Source of the DNA: Hyphomicrobiales bacterium
GTDB taxonomy: Bacteria > Pseudomonadota > Alphaproteobacteria > Rhizobiales > Beijerinckiaceae
NCBI GenBank assembly: GCA_003164825.1
Contig: PLUH01000275.1
Location: 1-10,706 of the forward strand
Reading direction: 5' to 3'
DNA: 10,706 nucleotides
Below, in pieces: positions 1-6,971 of this stretch. The stretch's first letter is position 1, and each line of letters begins with the position of its first letter. A program made the translations under genes and the position numbers. Below the pieces are notes generated by a model, which saw only the letters and a program-made list of their open reading frames with translations, was not told the DNA's origin and searched no databases.

Positions 1-803
1 CGCAGCAAGGCCATCATGCGCAATTCCTTGAGGACGACGGCGTTGAAGGACACTTCGTTGAGACGGTTCAGGATCTCGCTGGCGCTACGCGGCACCCCCG
101 GACGCTCGATCGGATTGATCGGCACCAGGATCGTGTCGTGGGATTTGCACTCGCGAACAAGGGTGGAGAGGGTCGGATTGCCGGTATAGCCGCCGTCCCA
201 ATAAGCCTCGCCGTCGATCTCGATCGCCTGAAACATCGTCGGCAGGCACGCCGAGGCGAGCAGGACGTCCGGCGTCACGGCGTCGTTCTTGAACACCTTG
301 CCTCTGCCGGTGCGCACATTGGTGGCGGTGATGAACAGGTGGATCGGCGATTGCGCCAGCACCTCGAAGTCGATGAGTTCGGCCAGAATCTCGCGCAAGG
401 GATTCTTACCCATTGGGTTGAGGGCATATGGCGACACCACGCGCGACATAAGATCCATGGCGACATAGATCGGCGACGAATCGAGCGACCAGCGGCCGAG
501 GATGACGTCGAGCGGCCCGCGCTGGAACGGGCTGAAGCGAGCAGCGTCCGAGACGCGCCGCCAGAAGGTTTCGAGCGCCTCGCGGGCGCCCGCCGCTCCG
601 CCCTTCTGATGGCCGTGGACCAGCACCGCCGCATTCATCGCCCCCGCCGACGTGCCTGAGATGCCGTCGATCTTGAGCCAGGGCTCTTCCAAAAGGCGAT
701 CGAGAACGCCCCAGGTGAAGGCGCCATGCGAGCCGCCCCCCTGCAGCGCCAGGTCGACAAGGATGGGCGGGCGCGCGATCGGTTTCTCGGCTTTGGTCGG
801 CAT
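1..803 (-). CDS. Patatin-like phospholipase family protein (3' end beyond window)
   Basis: This reading frame starts with ATG at 803 and is still open at base 1, giving 267 codons. It carries the patatin/RssA-type lipid acyl hydrolase signature in order. The oxyanion-hole glycine loop GGGSHGA is at residues 22-28. The nucleophile elbow GTSAG is at 50-54, making Ser52 the predicted catalytic serine. The DGG motif follows WDGGYTG, making Asp203 the second member of the Ser-Asp dyad. Patatin-fold enzymes cleave acyl esters of phospholipids or neutral lipids and are usually cytoplasmic or membrane-associated in bacteria. No signal peptide is visible. The start is supported by GAGG eight bases upstream and by the usual short lead into the first beta strand. 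The C-terminal part is missing, so any extra C-terminal domain cannot be judged. The family call is firm; the substrate is unknown. Confidence 0.93.
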   Translation of the reverse strand, partial: MPTKAEKPIARPPILVDLALQGGGSHGAFTWGVLDRLLEEPWLKIDGISGTSAGAMNAAVLVHGHQKGGAAGAREALETFWRRVSDAARFSPFQRGPLDVILGRWSLDSSPIYVAMDLMSRVVSPYALNPMGKNPLREILAELIDFEVLAQSPIHLFITATNVRTGRGKVFKNDAVTPDVLLASACLPTMFQAIEIDGEAYWDGGYTGNPTLSTLVRECKSHDTILVPINPIERPGVPRSASEILNRLNEVSFNAVVLKELRMMALL

Positions 804-1131
804 GTCTAACCTCGAAGGGCTTTCGGGACCGGCTTGGCGCCAGGGTCTTGTGACCTCGTCCCTTGGGCGAAGCTCAACCGCCGCGCGCCTGTCCAATCGC
901 AGCCCGCGCCGTCTCGGGTCAAGGCTGCTCTTAGTTCACCTTTTCCGAGGCAGTCCATTCGCACTTCTGCCCGGCCTCTTTTGGTACGCAGGTGCGGAAC
1001 GTCAGCGAAACGGCTTACTCTCCGCCGATCGCAGCCAGTTCGACTCGGGGACACCCGAAAAAAACGGGCTTCGGCCCGACTACAATTTTTTTGTCCATGA
1101 GCCTTCGATTGCGGGGTTTCCAACCGCGGTC
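804..1131. other. Intergenic region between amidohydrolase and patatin genes
   Basis: This 328-base gap separates two minus-strand genes. It contains the amidohydrolase terminator (1058-1092) and then about 250 bases leading to the patatin start. The patatin gene therefore probably has its own promoter here. On the minus strand a TTGACC hexamer reads from about 921 back to 916, but no convincing -10 element lies at the right distance. A 105-codon minus-strand reading frame crosses the region, but its Arg-rich, low-order composition and its run through the terminator argue that it is not a gene. Confidence 0.6.
1058..1092 (-). terminator. Intrinsic terminator after the amidohydrolase gene, possibly bidirectional
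   Basis: Read on the minus strand, the hairpin CGGGC-CGAA-GCCCG (1078 to 1065) is followed at once by seven T residues (1064 to 1058). It lies about 54 bases after the TAG stop of the amidohydrolase gene. On the plus strand the same stem has a TTCG tetraloop and is followed after seven bases by another run of seven T (1086-1092), so it could also stop transcription in that direction. Confidence 0.85.
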
Positions 1132-2253
1132 CTAGTTGCGAGGCAAGGTTGGCAGAAGCGCAAGGGCGTTATCCCGGCCGATCGCTTGGAGGTCGGCCGC
1201 GGAGAGGTCGAGTCCCTTCATGCCCTGCGCTGTTTTCTCGAGCGGCACAAACGGATTGTCGCTGCCGAAAAGGATCTGCGTCGTGGGAACGAGCGTGGTG
1301 AGAGCCGCGATCGCTGGCCGGTACGCGGTGCCGGCAATATCGTAGAAAAGCCGCGCGAGTTCGTAGTCGATGCCATTCGGCGCCACTTCGGCGATGTTCT
1401 TGGGCGCATAATCGTGCATGCGTCCCATGACCATCGGCACGTCGCCGCCGCCGTGCGAGAAGATGAAGCGAGTATCCCGGAAGCGGGCGAGCGAACCGGT
1501 GAACATGAGATTGGTGACGGCCCGCGTGGTGTCCTCGGGAATTTCCGAGACGAGCGGCGAAACATCCGGCAGCAATTTCTGGCAGCAGTTCGCCACCGTC
1601 GGATGCACGAAGACTACGGCCTTGCGCCGATTCAGTTCTTCGAAGACGGGAGCGAAGGCCGGATTGCCAAGCCACTTGGACCCGGAATCGTCCGTGTAAC
1701 TGGTGAGGACGCCGACGCCGTCCGCCTTGAGCACGTCGAAGGAATATTCAATTTCGCGCAGGCTGCCCTCGGTGTCCGGCAGCGGAATGACGGGAAACAG
1801 TCCAAACCGCCCCGGATGCTTGAGCGCAAGATTGGCCGCATAGTCGTTGCAAGCCCGAGACGTGCGACGCGCGCCCTCGGCGTCGCCGAACCATACGCCA
1901 GGCAACGCCAACGAAAGGACGGCGGTCGCGACGCCTTGGGCGTCCATTGCATCGAGCGCCTTTTGCGGCGTCCAGTCGAGCGCTGCGGGCGAGACCCTCG
2001 CTCGATTCTCCGCGACATAGGAAGGCGGCGCGAAGTGATGATGCACATCGATCAGCCATGATTTGTCAACCGTCGGCGCGTTGGCAAGCGCCGGCGATGA
2101 TCGCCCGATGATTGCTGCGGCTGCGCTCACGCCCATCGCCGCGAAACCGGAAAGCACACTCCGTCTTCCAACGGTGAGAGGGCGGTTGGCGCAACAGAAG
2201 CAAGGCGCGATAGATCGACGCCCGGAGTCACTGTGCATCGTACTCCCCCGCAT
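1132..2253 (-). CDS. Tat-exported amidohydrolase family protein (ACMSD-like decarboxylase/hydrolase)
   Basis: This 373-residue protein belongs to the amidohydrolase-2 branch of the metal-dependent hydrolase superfamily. That branch includes ACMSD, gamma-resorcylate and 6-methylsalicylate decarboxylases. Visible metal-site elements are the HxH pair in DVHHHF (His71, His73), FVHPT (His217), FSHGGGD (His267) and FGSDNPF (Asp332). Together they match the (beta/alpha)8-barrel metal site of ACMSD-type enzymes. The N-terminus has a twin-arginine signal: GRRSVLSGF with Arg30-Arg31, a hydrophobic stretch at 37-50, and a likely cleavage after ALA near residue 57. The product should therefore be folded with its metal and then exported to the periplasm. 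The substrate cannot be read from sequence; a small aromatic acid is the family-based guess. ATG at 2253 has AAGGGG upstream. A second in-frame ATG at 2238 has GGGGAG at good spacing and may be the true start. It keeps the Tat motif. Confidence 0.9.
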   Translation of the reverse strand: MRGSTMHSDSGRRSIAPCFCCANRPLTVGRRSVLSGFAAMGVSAAAAIIGRSSPALANAPTVDKSWLIDVHHHFAPPSYVAENRARVSPAALDWTPQKALDAMDAQGVATAVLSLALPGVWFGDAEGARRTSRACNDYAANLALKHPGRFGLFPVIPLPDTEGSLREIEYSFDVLKADGVGVLTSYTDDSGSKWLGNPAFAPVFEELNRRKAVVFVHPTVANCCQKLLPDVSPLVSEIPEDTTRAVTNLMFTGSLARFRDTRFIFSHGGGDVPMVMGRMHDYAPKNIAEVAPNGIDYELARLFYDIAGTAYRPAIAALTTLVPTTQILFGSDNPFVPLEKTAQGMKGLDLSAADLQAIGRDNALALLPTLPRN

Positions 2254-2551
2254 TTCTTTCCCCTTGAAGTAAGCAGGTTATCGCGACCGGGGCGGGAATG
2301 ATAATGCAATCGATAAGAACAAGGCTCGGTCGCTTGATTGTCTTCAAGGCCAGGAGAGAAGCGCTCTTTTTCGCGCCTCCGTGTGGATCGGGCGAGGCTG
2401 CCTGCCATTCGCACTTGGCTGCGAGCCAGCTATTGATTTTGTCCGCGCCGAGACTTCGAAGCGCCAAGCCCTGCGCTGCCGCGTGATTGCGGATAGACAC
2501 AGAGCCGCCGAAGCGTAAGAGTTTTAGGCTCCATCGCAAATTGGATTGACG
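2254..2551. other. Divergent intergenic region
   Basis: These 298 bases lie between the start of the minus-strand amidohydrolase and the start of the plus-strand membrane protein, so both promoters should be here. An AT-richer patch at about 2298-2345 is the likeliest promoter area for the minus-strand gene. I could not identify a -35/-10 pair with good spacing on either strand. Long open frames crossing this region lack protein-like composition. Confidence 0.5.
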
Positions 2552-3121
2552 ATGACCGACCCTACTGACTTTCCAGAGCCGGAACCGGAGCTTGAACCTC
2601 ATCGGGACGGATTCTTTTCGATGGGCGCAGTGCTGCGGAATCTGCCTTATCTCGCGGTGCTGGCGCTGGCGATATTCGGCGTGGCCTACAGCAATTTCTC
2701 GGGCCACCCTATCAACGGCTATTGGGAATTCCTCGCGATCGCCATTGGGCTTTTGTGCATCTTCCTCGGCTGGGCGAACGCGCCCGACCCCGAGACCCGG
2801 TTCAGGCTCATCTGGACCCAGGTCGCGCACTGGGCGGCGATTATCGTCGCGATGAACCTCGTGTTGTTGCAAGGCTTTCAGCAATTGATGCCAGTGCAGG
2901 CCGCAGGCTTGGTGCTGATGTTGCTGCTTGGGCTCGGCACCTTCCTCGCCGGAATCAGCATGCTCTCGCTCAGAATCTGTTTTCTCGGCCTCGCCATGGC
3001 GCTGTCCATTCCGGCGATGACATGGCTGAAGCAGGCGTCGCTGCTGCTGCTCCTGGCCGGCGTGGCCATCGCCGGATTGGCCGTCGCCTTCTGGCCGCGC
3101 GGCAAGAAGGTCTCCGCTTAA
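2552..3121 (+). CDS. Hypothetical six-helix integral membrane protein
   Basis: I do not recognise a named family. The 189-residue protein begins with an acidic, proline-rich cytoplasmic-looking tail (PEPEPELEP at about residues 9-17). Six hydrophobic segments follow, at about 31-49, 57-76, 88-107, 118-137, 140-160 and 162-181, and the basic C-terminus is RGKK. An even number of helices and the basic C-terminus fit both ends lying in the cytoplasm. The only marked polar motif is NAPDPETRFR in the loop after helix 2. ATG at 2552 is preferred; a TTG two codons upstream (2546) is in frame. GGA lies seven bases before the ATG and is a weak ribosome-binding site. The gene is divergent from the amidohydrolase and stands alone on its strand, so context gives no function. 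Its base composition and codon use resemble the neighbours. Confidence 0.8.
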   Translation: MTDPTDFPEPEPELEPHRDGFFSMGAVLRNLPYLAVLALAIFGVAYSNFSGHPINGYWEFLAIAIGLLCIFLGWANAPDPETRFRLIWTQVAHWAAIIVAMNLVLLQGFQQLMPVQAAGLVLMLLLGLGTFLAGISMLSLRICFLGLAMALSIPAMTWLKQASLLLLLAGVAIAGLAVAFWPRGKKVSA

Positions 3122-3157
3122 ACCCTCGGGAGCTTGACAGAGCCGGCTGGATTTATC

Positions 3158-3234
3158 TTGCGATAATCAGAAATCCGTGCTATACCTACGCCCGGTCGTC
3201 GGATCGCGGCCGCGTATCTGCAAACGCTGGGAGG
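3158..3234 (+). promoter_or_regulatory. Candidate orphan promoter and ribosome-binding site without a downstream gene
   Basis: TTGCGA (3158-3163) and TATACC (3181-3186) are separated by exactly 17 bases, giving a plausible sigma-70-type promoter. About 43 bases further, GGGAGG (3229-3234) is a near-perfect Shine-Dalgarno sequence. No ATG, GTG or TTG follows at translation distance with an open frame of any length. A TTGACA also occurs at 3134-3139, but without a well-spaced -10. This could be the remnant of a lost gene's leader, or a coincidence. Confidence 0.3.
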
Positions 3235-3316
3235 AAAGATAAGCATCAAGAGAGGCACTCGTCATAACCAATTGAAAAACGTCCATTTTATCGCATGATG
3301 CCAAGCGATTGCTGAT

Positions 3317-3421
3317 TTGGATTTTGTTGCGTTTGGCTTGGATTTTGCGGCGCCTGACTTGGATTTTGTTGCGCCCGGCTTGGATCTTGTTGGGTCCAGC
3401 TTGGATATTGTTCGCTGTCGC
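3317..3421. repeat. Five tandem copies of a 21-bp repeat
   Basis: Units begin at 3317, 3338, 3359, 3380 and 3401, each exactly 21 bases long. All start with TTGGAT; units 1 to 3 continue TTTG, unit 4 CTTG and unit 5 ATTG. The second half of each unit (for example TTGCGCCCGGC) is more variable. Because 21 is a multiple of three, the array stays open in several frames. The plus strand gives WILLRPA-like heptads. The minus strand gives NKIQAGR-like heptads in one frame and QQNPSQA-like heptads in another. It lies 55 bases beyond the 3' end of the antiporter operon. Confidence 0.9.
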
Positions 3422-3475
3422 CAGCGCTCTGGCGTCGGATGGCTCCGTCTGCTCGTCGGGCCGCATCGGCGGAAT

Positions 3476-5128
3476 TCAACGGCTGGCGAACCCCGCCGCC
3501 GCGAGAGCCAGCGCGATCGTCAACAGCGACAGACCCGCCGCCGGCCATTGTCTCAGCCGCCAGTCGAGGCGCTCGAACGCAGCGCCGAGAGGAGGCGCGC
3601 TTGCGCGGAAGGCGGCTTCCTGCGCCACGACGATGTCGCCGGCGGGAATGCGCGGGAGCGGTTCGCCCAGGGCCCATAACCCGGCGGCCAGCGCCGCGCC
3701 GATGAGCATCGGCCAGATCGCGTCCCACAGCGTCGCCGTTGCGAGCGCGTCGGCGAGATCGCCGCCGACGGCGGGAAACATGAGCCAGGGAACCAGCATG
3801 GAGGCGAAGGCAAGCGCGAGCCACGACAAGATACGCTGGGGCGACGCCGCCTTGCCGTCGTTATCCGATCGCGCGAGCCGGATGAAGAAATGGAGCATGA
3901 GAGCCGTCGTCGCGGCCGCGGACGCCGCCGCCACCGCTCCGGCTACGCCGTCGCCCAAGGTCCCCTTGACGGCGAGCTTGGCCAGCGCGCCGCCGGTCAA
4001 CGGCAATCCGCCGAGGCTCAAGGCCAGCGCCGCGGCTACGATCAGCGCCGGCGACCGGCCCCGCCCGGTGAGCGCAGCGGCGACGCCGACGCTCAGGAAC
4101 AGGGCAGCCTTCACCAGCACATGATTGGCCGCGTAGAAGGCTGCGTCCGACGCCGCATTCTGATCGGCTCCGGCAAGGCCCAGCCCCAGGACCGCGGCGA
4201 TCACGCCCATCTGGCTGATGCTCGAATAGGCGAGGATCGTCTTCGGATCCCGCTGGGTCAGGCCAATCGCGACGCCGTAGAAGGCGGAGACGAACCCAGC
4301 CCATGCGAGCGCCTCGCCCCAGCCCGGCAAGGCCGCGCCGAGCGGCAGAAAGCGGATCAATCCGATGACGCCGGCCTTGACGGCGGCGCCGCTCAGAACG
4401 GCCGCGGCCGGAATTGGCGCCGCCGCATAGGCAAGCGGCATCCAGCCGTTGAGCGGCGCGAGCGCAATCTTCATCCCAAAGCCGAGGATGAGGAGCGCGA
4501 GCGCCGCATCGCGCCAGGGCGACGCCGGCAGCGCGTCGACGACGGCGCGGATGTCGAGGCTGCCGCCCGGCTCGCCGGCGGCGAGCATGACGAAGGCGAT
4601 CAAGAGGACCGCTTCGCCGATGAGCGTGAACGCCAGATAGACGCCGCCGGCGCGGCTCGACCCCGCGTCTTCGTCATCCGCGATAAGATAGTAAGCTGGA
4701 ACGCTGACCAGCGCATAGACGAGGTAGAACGTCAAAAGATCCGCGGCGACGAACACCCCGAGACTGCCGGCCATCGTCAACAGCCACGAGACGGCGAAGC
4801 GTTCGGCGTTCGGCCTGCCCGTCCAATCCGCCCGGGCGAAGACGCTGGCGGCGATCCAGACCAGCGCCGCGGCGGCGAGCAGGATCGCCCCCGGCAGATC
4901 GAGCCGGAAACTCATGCGTAAGCCCGGCAGTTCACCCTCGAACGGAGCGCCGCCAATGGCCAAGATCGCGGCCGCAAGGGCGGGAAGCGGCGCGAGCGGC
5001 GACATCGCCAACGCAGCGAAGCGCAGCTTCGGCGACAGGACGACCGCCAGAACGACCAGCGGCGCCGCAAGCGCAGCGACGAGCAGGCCGGGACCAAACT
5101 CCTGTGCTGCGGCAGCCAACGCGCTCAT
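3476..5128 (-). CDS. Divergent MrpD/NuoM-like proton-conducting membrane subunit (second D-type subunit)
   Basis: This 550-residue, highly hydrophobic protein has the antiporter-like fold shared by MrpA, MrpD and NuoL/M/N (Proton_antipo_M family). Family landmarks are Lys220 in GMKIALAPLNGWMP, Lys251 in SGAAVKAG, His336 and Lys340 in NHVLVKAALF, and Lys384 in GGALAKLAVKG. The transmembrane glutamate expected in helix 5 is absent: where the family reads F-W-E-L or similar, this protein has LVYALVSVP, with Ala139 at that place. The usual PLHxWLPxAH also reads PLNGWMPLAY. After the core a polar stretch (about 488-530) leads to a final hydrophobic helix (531-549), making it about 50 residues longer than the upstream MrpD. 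It is last in the operon and its ATG overlaps the mrpD stop as ATGA (5128-5125), which fixes the start against a longer frame beginning at 5398. It probably replaces the large MrpA half of the complex. Confidence 0.9.
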   Translation of the reverse strand: MSALAAAAQEFGPGLLVAALAAPLVVLAVVLSPKLRFAALAMSPLAPLPALAAAILAIGGAPFEGELPGLRMSFRLDLPGAILLAAAALVWIAASVFARADWTGRPNAERFAVSWLLTMAGSLGVFVAADLLTFYLVYALVSVPAYYLIADDEDAGSSRAGGVYLAFTLIGEAVLLIAFVMLAAGEPGGSLDIRAVVDALPASPWRDAALALLILGFGMKIALAPLNGWMPLAYAAAPIPAAAVLSGAAVKAGVIGLIRFLPLGAALPGWGEALAWAGFVSAFYGVAIGLTQRDPKTILAYSSISQMGVIAAVLGLGLAGADQNAASDAAFYAANHVLVKAALFLSVGVAAALTGRGRSPALIVAAALALSLGGLPLTGGALAKLAVKGTLGDGVAGAVAAASAAATTALMLHFFIRLARSDNDGKAASPQRILSWLALAFASMLVPWLMFPAVGGDLADALATATLWDAIWPMLIGAALAAGLWALGEPLPRIPAGDIVVAQEAAFRASAPPLGAAFERLDWRLRQWPAAGLSLLTIALALAAAGFASR

Positions 5129-6630
5129 CGCAGCGCGGCGCCGGCGGCCGGACGGCCGATCTGCAAAAAGGCGAAGAACGTCGGCGGCGCAAAGGCGAGC
5201 AGCACGGCGGCCAGCGCCAGCGCCAGGGCGACGTTTTCGCGACTTCGCCGAGGCGGCGATTTCAACCGCGGGCGATTCCCCGAAAGCGCGGGCGCGAGCA
5301 CCCGGTAGAGATAGCCGCCGGCGAGCAGTCCGCCAGCCAGCATCACGACCGCCCACACCCATTGACCGGCCTCGATCGAGGCCTTCATCAACAGCCACTT
5401 GGCGGCGAAGCCGCCGCTCGGCGGCAGCCCCATCAGCGACAGCCCGCCGAGACCAAGCGCCAGGAACGTGACCGGCATCGCGCGGCCGGCGCCGCCGAGA
5501 CCGGCGATCCGGTCATGGCCGAGGGATTCCGCGATCAGGCCGGCGGAGAGGAACATCGCCGCCTTGGCGAAGGCGTGCGACAAAGCCTGCATGACGCCGC
5601 CGCTGAACGCTTCCGCCGACCAAGGGCCGGAGGCGAGCGGAAACATCAGGAAGAGGTAGCCGATCTGGGCCACCGTCGAATAGGCGATCAACAGTTTCAG
5701 CCGCTCCTGGCGCAAGGCGAGCGCGCTGCCGGCGAGGATCGCCGCCGAACCGAGCGCGGCGAGAATGGCCCCGGGAACCGCGTTGGGCAGCGCCGGCAGG
5801 ACATTGAACCAAAGCCGCACAATGAGAAAGAACGACCCCTTGACCACCAGTCCCGAAAGCACGGCGCTCGCGGCGGCGGGCGCGTTGGCGTGCGCCGGCG
5901 GCAGCCAAAGGTGGAGCGGAAACAGCGCGGTCTTCGCCAGGAGTCCGGCGGTCATCAAGCCGGCCGCGAGCCATACCGCCGGCTCGGCGCGGATTTGGCG
6001 AGACAGGAGGACAATGTCGAGCGTGCCGTAGGCCCCGTAGAGCAACGCCACGCCAAGCAGATAGAACAGCGCGCCGAACAGCGCGAACATGAGATAGCGC
6101 AGCGCTGCGGCCAACGTTTCCGGACGGCCGTCTAGACAGACCAGAGGCGCCGCGGCGAAGGTGAGAAGTTCGAGCGCGACATAGAGATTGAAAAGATCGC
6201 CGCCGAGAAAGATCAGGCTCAACGCAGCCTGGATAGCCTGCAACAGAGTCCAGAAGACCAGCGGCGCCCGCCTTTCCGTCCCATCGTTCGGCGTCGCGAA
6301 ATTGGTCCGGGCGTAAAGCCCGGCGGCCGGCATGATCAGCGAGGTGGTCACCAGCATCACCGCTGAAAATCCGTCGGCCCTGAGCGCGATGCCGAGCGGC
6401 GGGGCATAGCCGCCGAGGACATAGACGAGCGGCTGGCCGGAGCGCCAAATCAGGCTGGCGATCGCAACGGCAAAGCCGAATTGCACCGGCATGAGGGCGA
6501 GCGCGATCCGTTCAGCCTGCCGGCCGCCGAGCAGAAACGACAGCAGCACGCCGGCGGCCGGAACGAGGATCGGCAGCGCCAGCAGACTCCCGCCCGCCGT
6601 CGCCGCGAAGGCGGAGGCGCCCTCGGTCAT
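5125..6630 (-). CDS. mrpD: Na+/H+ antiporter subunit D (MrpD/MnhD)
   Basis: This 501-residue polytopic inner-membrane protein is the canonical antiporter-like subunit of the complex. It shows the full set of ion-path residues: Glu154 in LYVALELLTF, Lys233 in LLAKTALFPLHLWLPPAH, Lys264 in SGLVVKGS, His352 and Lys356 in LSHAFAKAAMF, and Lys411 in GGFAAKWLLMKA. Proton or cation transfer in this family runs along such a Glu-Lys-Lys/His-Lys axis in the middle of the membrane. Its length is normal for MrpD. The start ATG at 6630 overlaps the mrpC stop as ATGA, and its own stop overlaps the next start the same way, implying translational coupling. Complex I subunit M/N homology alone could mislead, but the E-F-G-B-C-D neighbourhood settles it as an Mrp-type subunit. 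Confidence 0.95.
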   Translation of the reverse strand: MTEGASAFAATAGGSLLALPILVPAAGVLLSFLLGGRQAERIALALMPVQFGFAVAIASLIWRSGQPLVYVLGGYAPPLGIALRADGFSAVMLVTTSLIMPAAGLYARTNFATPNDGTERRAPLVFWTLLQAIQAALSLIFLGGDLFNLYVALELLTFAAAPLVCLDGRPETLAAALRYLMFALFGALFYLLGVALLYGAYGTLDIVLLSRQIRAEPAVWLAAGLMTAGLLAKTALFPLHLWLPPAHANAPAAASAVLSGLVVKGSFFLIVRLWFNVLPALPNAVPGAILAALGSAAILAGSALALRQERLKLLIAYSTVAQIGYLFLMFPLASGPWSAEAFSGGVMQALSHAFAKAAMFLSAGLIAESLGHDRIAGLGGAGRAMPVTFLALGLGGLSLMGLPPSGGFAAKWLLMKASIEAGQWVWAVVMLAGGLLAGGYLYRVLAPALSGNRPRLKSPPRRSRENVALALALAAVLLAFAPPTFFAFLQIGRPAAGAALR

Positions 6631-6971
6631 TCGGCGTCGGCTCCGTCGTCGGGAGGTTTGGTCCCAGCGTCGGGACGAAGCGTCGCGCGGCCGGTCTCCT
6701 CGAACAGGCGCAGCGTCAATGCGACCGCGAGCGCGCTGGCCGCGAAGGCGACGACAATCCCGGTGATCACCATCGCCTGCGGAACCGGATCGGCGGACAG
6801 TCCCGCCGCCGCGCCTTTCCTTGCGACGATGCCGAACACAAGAAAAACGCCGCTGCCGATCAGGTTGAACGCCAGAATCTTGCGCAACGGCTGCGGATCG
6901 GCGATCACGCCGTAGAGGCCAAGACCGACAAGCGCCGCCCCGACCAGCCCGGCCAGCGTCGCCGAGCTCAT
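6627..6971 (-). CDS. mrpC: Na+/H+ antiporter subunit C (MrpC/MnhC, NuoK-like)
   Basis: This 114-residue protein has three hydrophobic segments, at about 4-23, 31-50 and 66-90. It carries the NuoK/MrpC hallmark DPVPQAMVITGIVVAFA in the third helix and LRKILAFNLIGSGVFL in the second. In Mrp complexes MrpC is the NuoK-like link between the small subunits and MrpD. The C-terminal tail (about 93-114) is hydrophilic and acidic. ATG at 6971 overlaps the preceding stop as ATGA. A longer frame starting at 7229 is excluded because its extra N-terminus is Arg-rich and lies inside mrpB. Length and motifs are normal. Confidence 0.94.
   Translation of the reverse strand: MSSATLAGLVGAALVGLGLYGVIADPQPLRKILAFNLIGSGVFLVFGIVARKGAAAGLSADPVPQAMVITGIVVAFAASALAVALTLRLFEETGRATLRPDAGTKPPDDGADAE

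Larger units (their letters stand above)
3122..3475. other. Intergenic region with orphan leader and tandem repeats
   Basis: This 354-base gap lies between the convergent ends of the membrane-protein gene and the antiporter operon. Its left half is AT-richer than its surroundings and carries a promoter-like and ribosome-binding-site-like leader with no gene behind it. Its right half holds five 21-bp tandem repeats. No convincing intrinsic terminator for either converging transcript was seen. A 99-codon minus-strand frame (3466 to 3167) begins just after the operon's last stop codon and translates the repeats as NKIQ-containing heptads. It lacks a ribosome-binding site and is not called as a gene. 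Confidence 0.6.

Noticed and set aside
894..921. TTGACC on the minus strand as the patatin promoter
   Set aside because: The sequence 17 bases downstream (CGATTG) is not an acceptable -10 element and the area is GC-rich.
806..1123. 105-codon minus-strand frame between amidohydrolase and patatin
   Set aside because: It starts inside or next to the intrinsic terminator, is Arg-rich, and has no hydrophobic core or motif.
652..2061. 469-codon plus-strand frame
   Set aside because: It is the longest plus-strand frame on the left, but it is antisense to the patatin and amidohydrolase genes, crosses the terminator, and has no recognisable motif. The opposite strand has complete catalytic motifs.
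3167..3466. 99-codon minus-strand frame after the antiporter operon (NKIQ heptads)
   Set aside because: It has no ribosome-binding site, its start rests on one ATG, and most of its order comes from the tandem repeats. The same DNA is equally open in two other frames. It is kept only as a lead under the repeat finding.
3455..3478. Hairpin CCGC-CGAT-GCGG just after the operon stop as a terminator
   Set aside because: The stem is only four base pairs and no T run follows on the minus strand.
3309..4124. Plus-strand 271-codon frame starting in the repeats (WILLRPA heptads)
   Set aside because: It runs antisense through the well-supported last antiporter gene, starts with TTG, and becomes Ala/Ser/Arg-rich as expected for a shadow of GC-rich coding DNA.
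5129..5398. Longer N-terminus (90 residues) for the second D-type subunit
   Set aside because: The added part is Arg-rich and lies out of frame inside mrpD. The ATGA overlap at 5125-5128 and the family-typical N-terminus support the shorter start.
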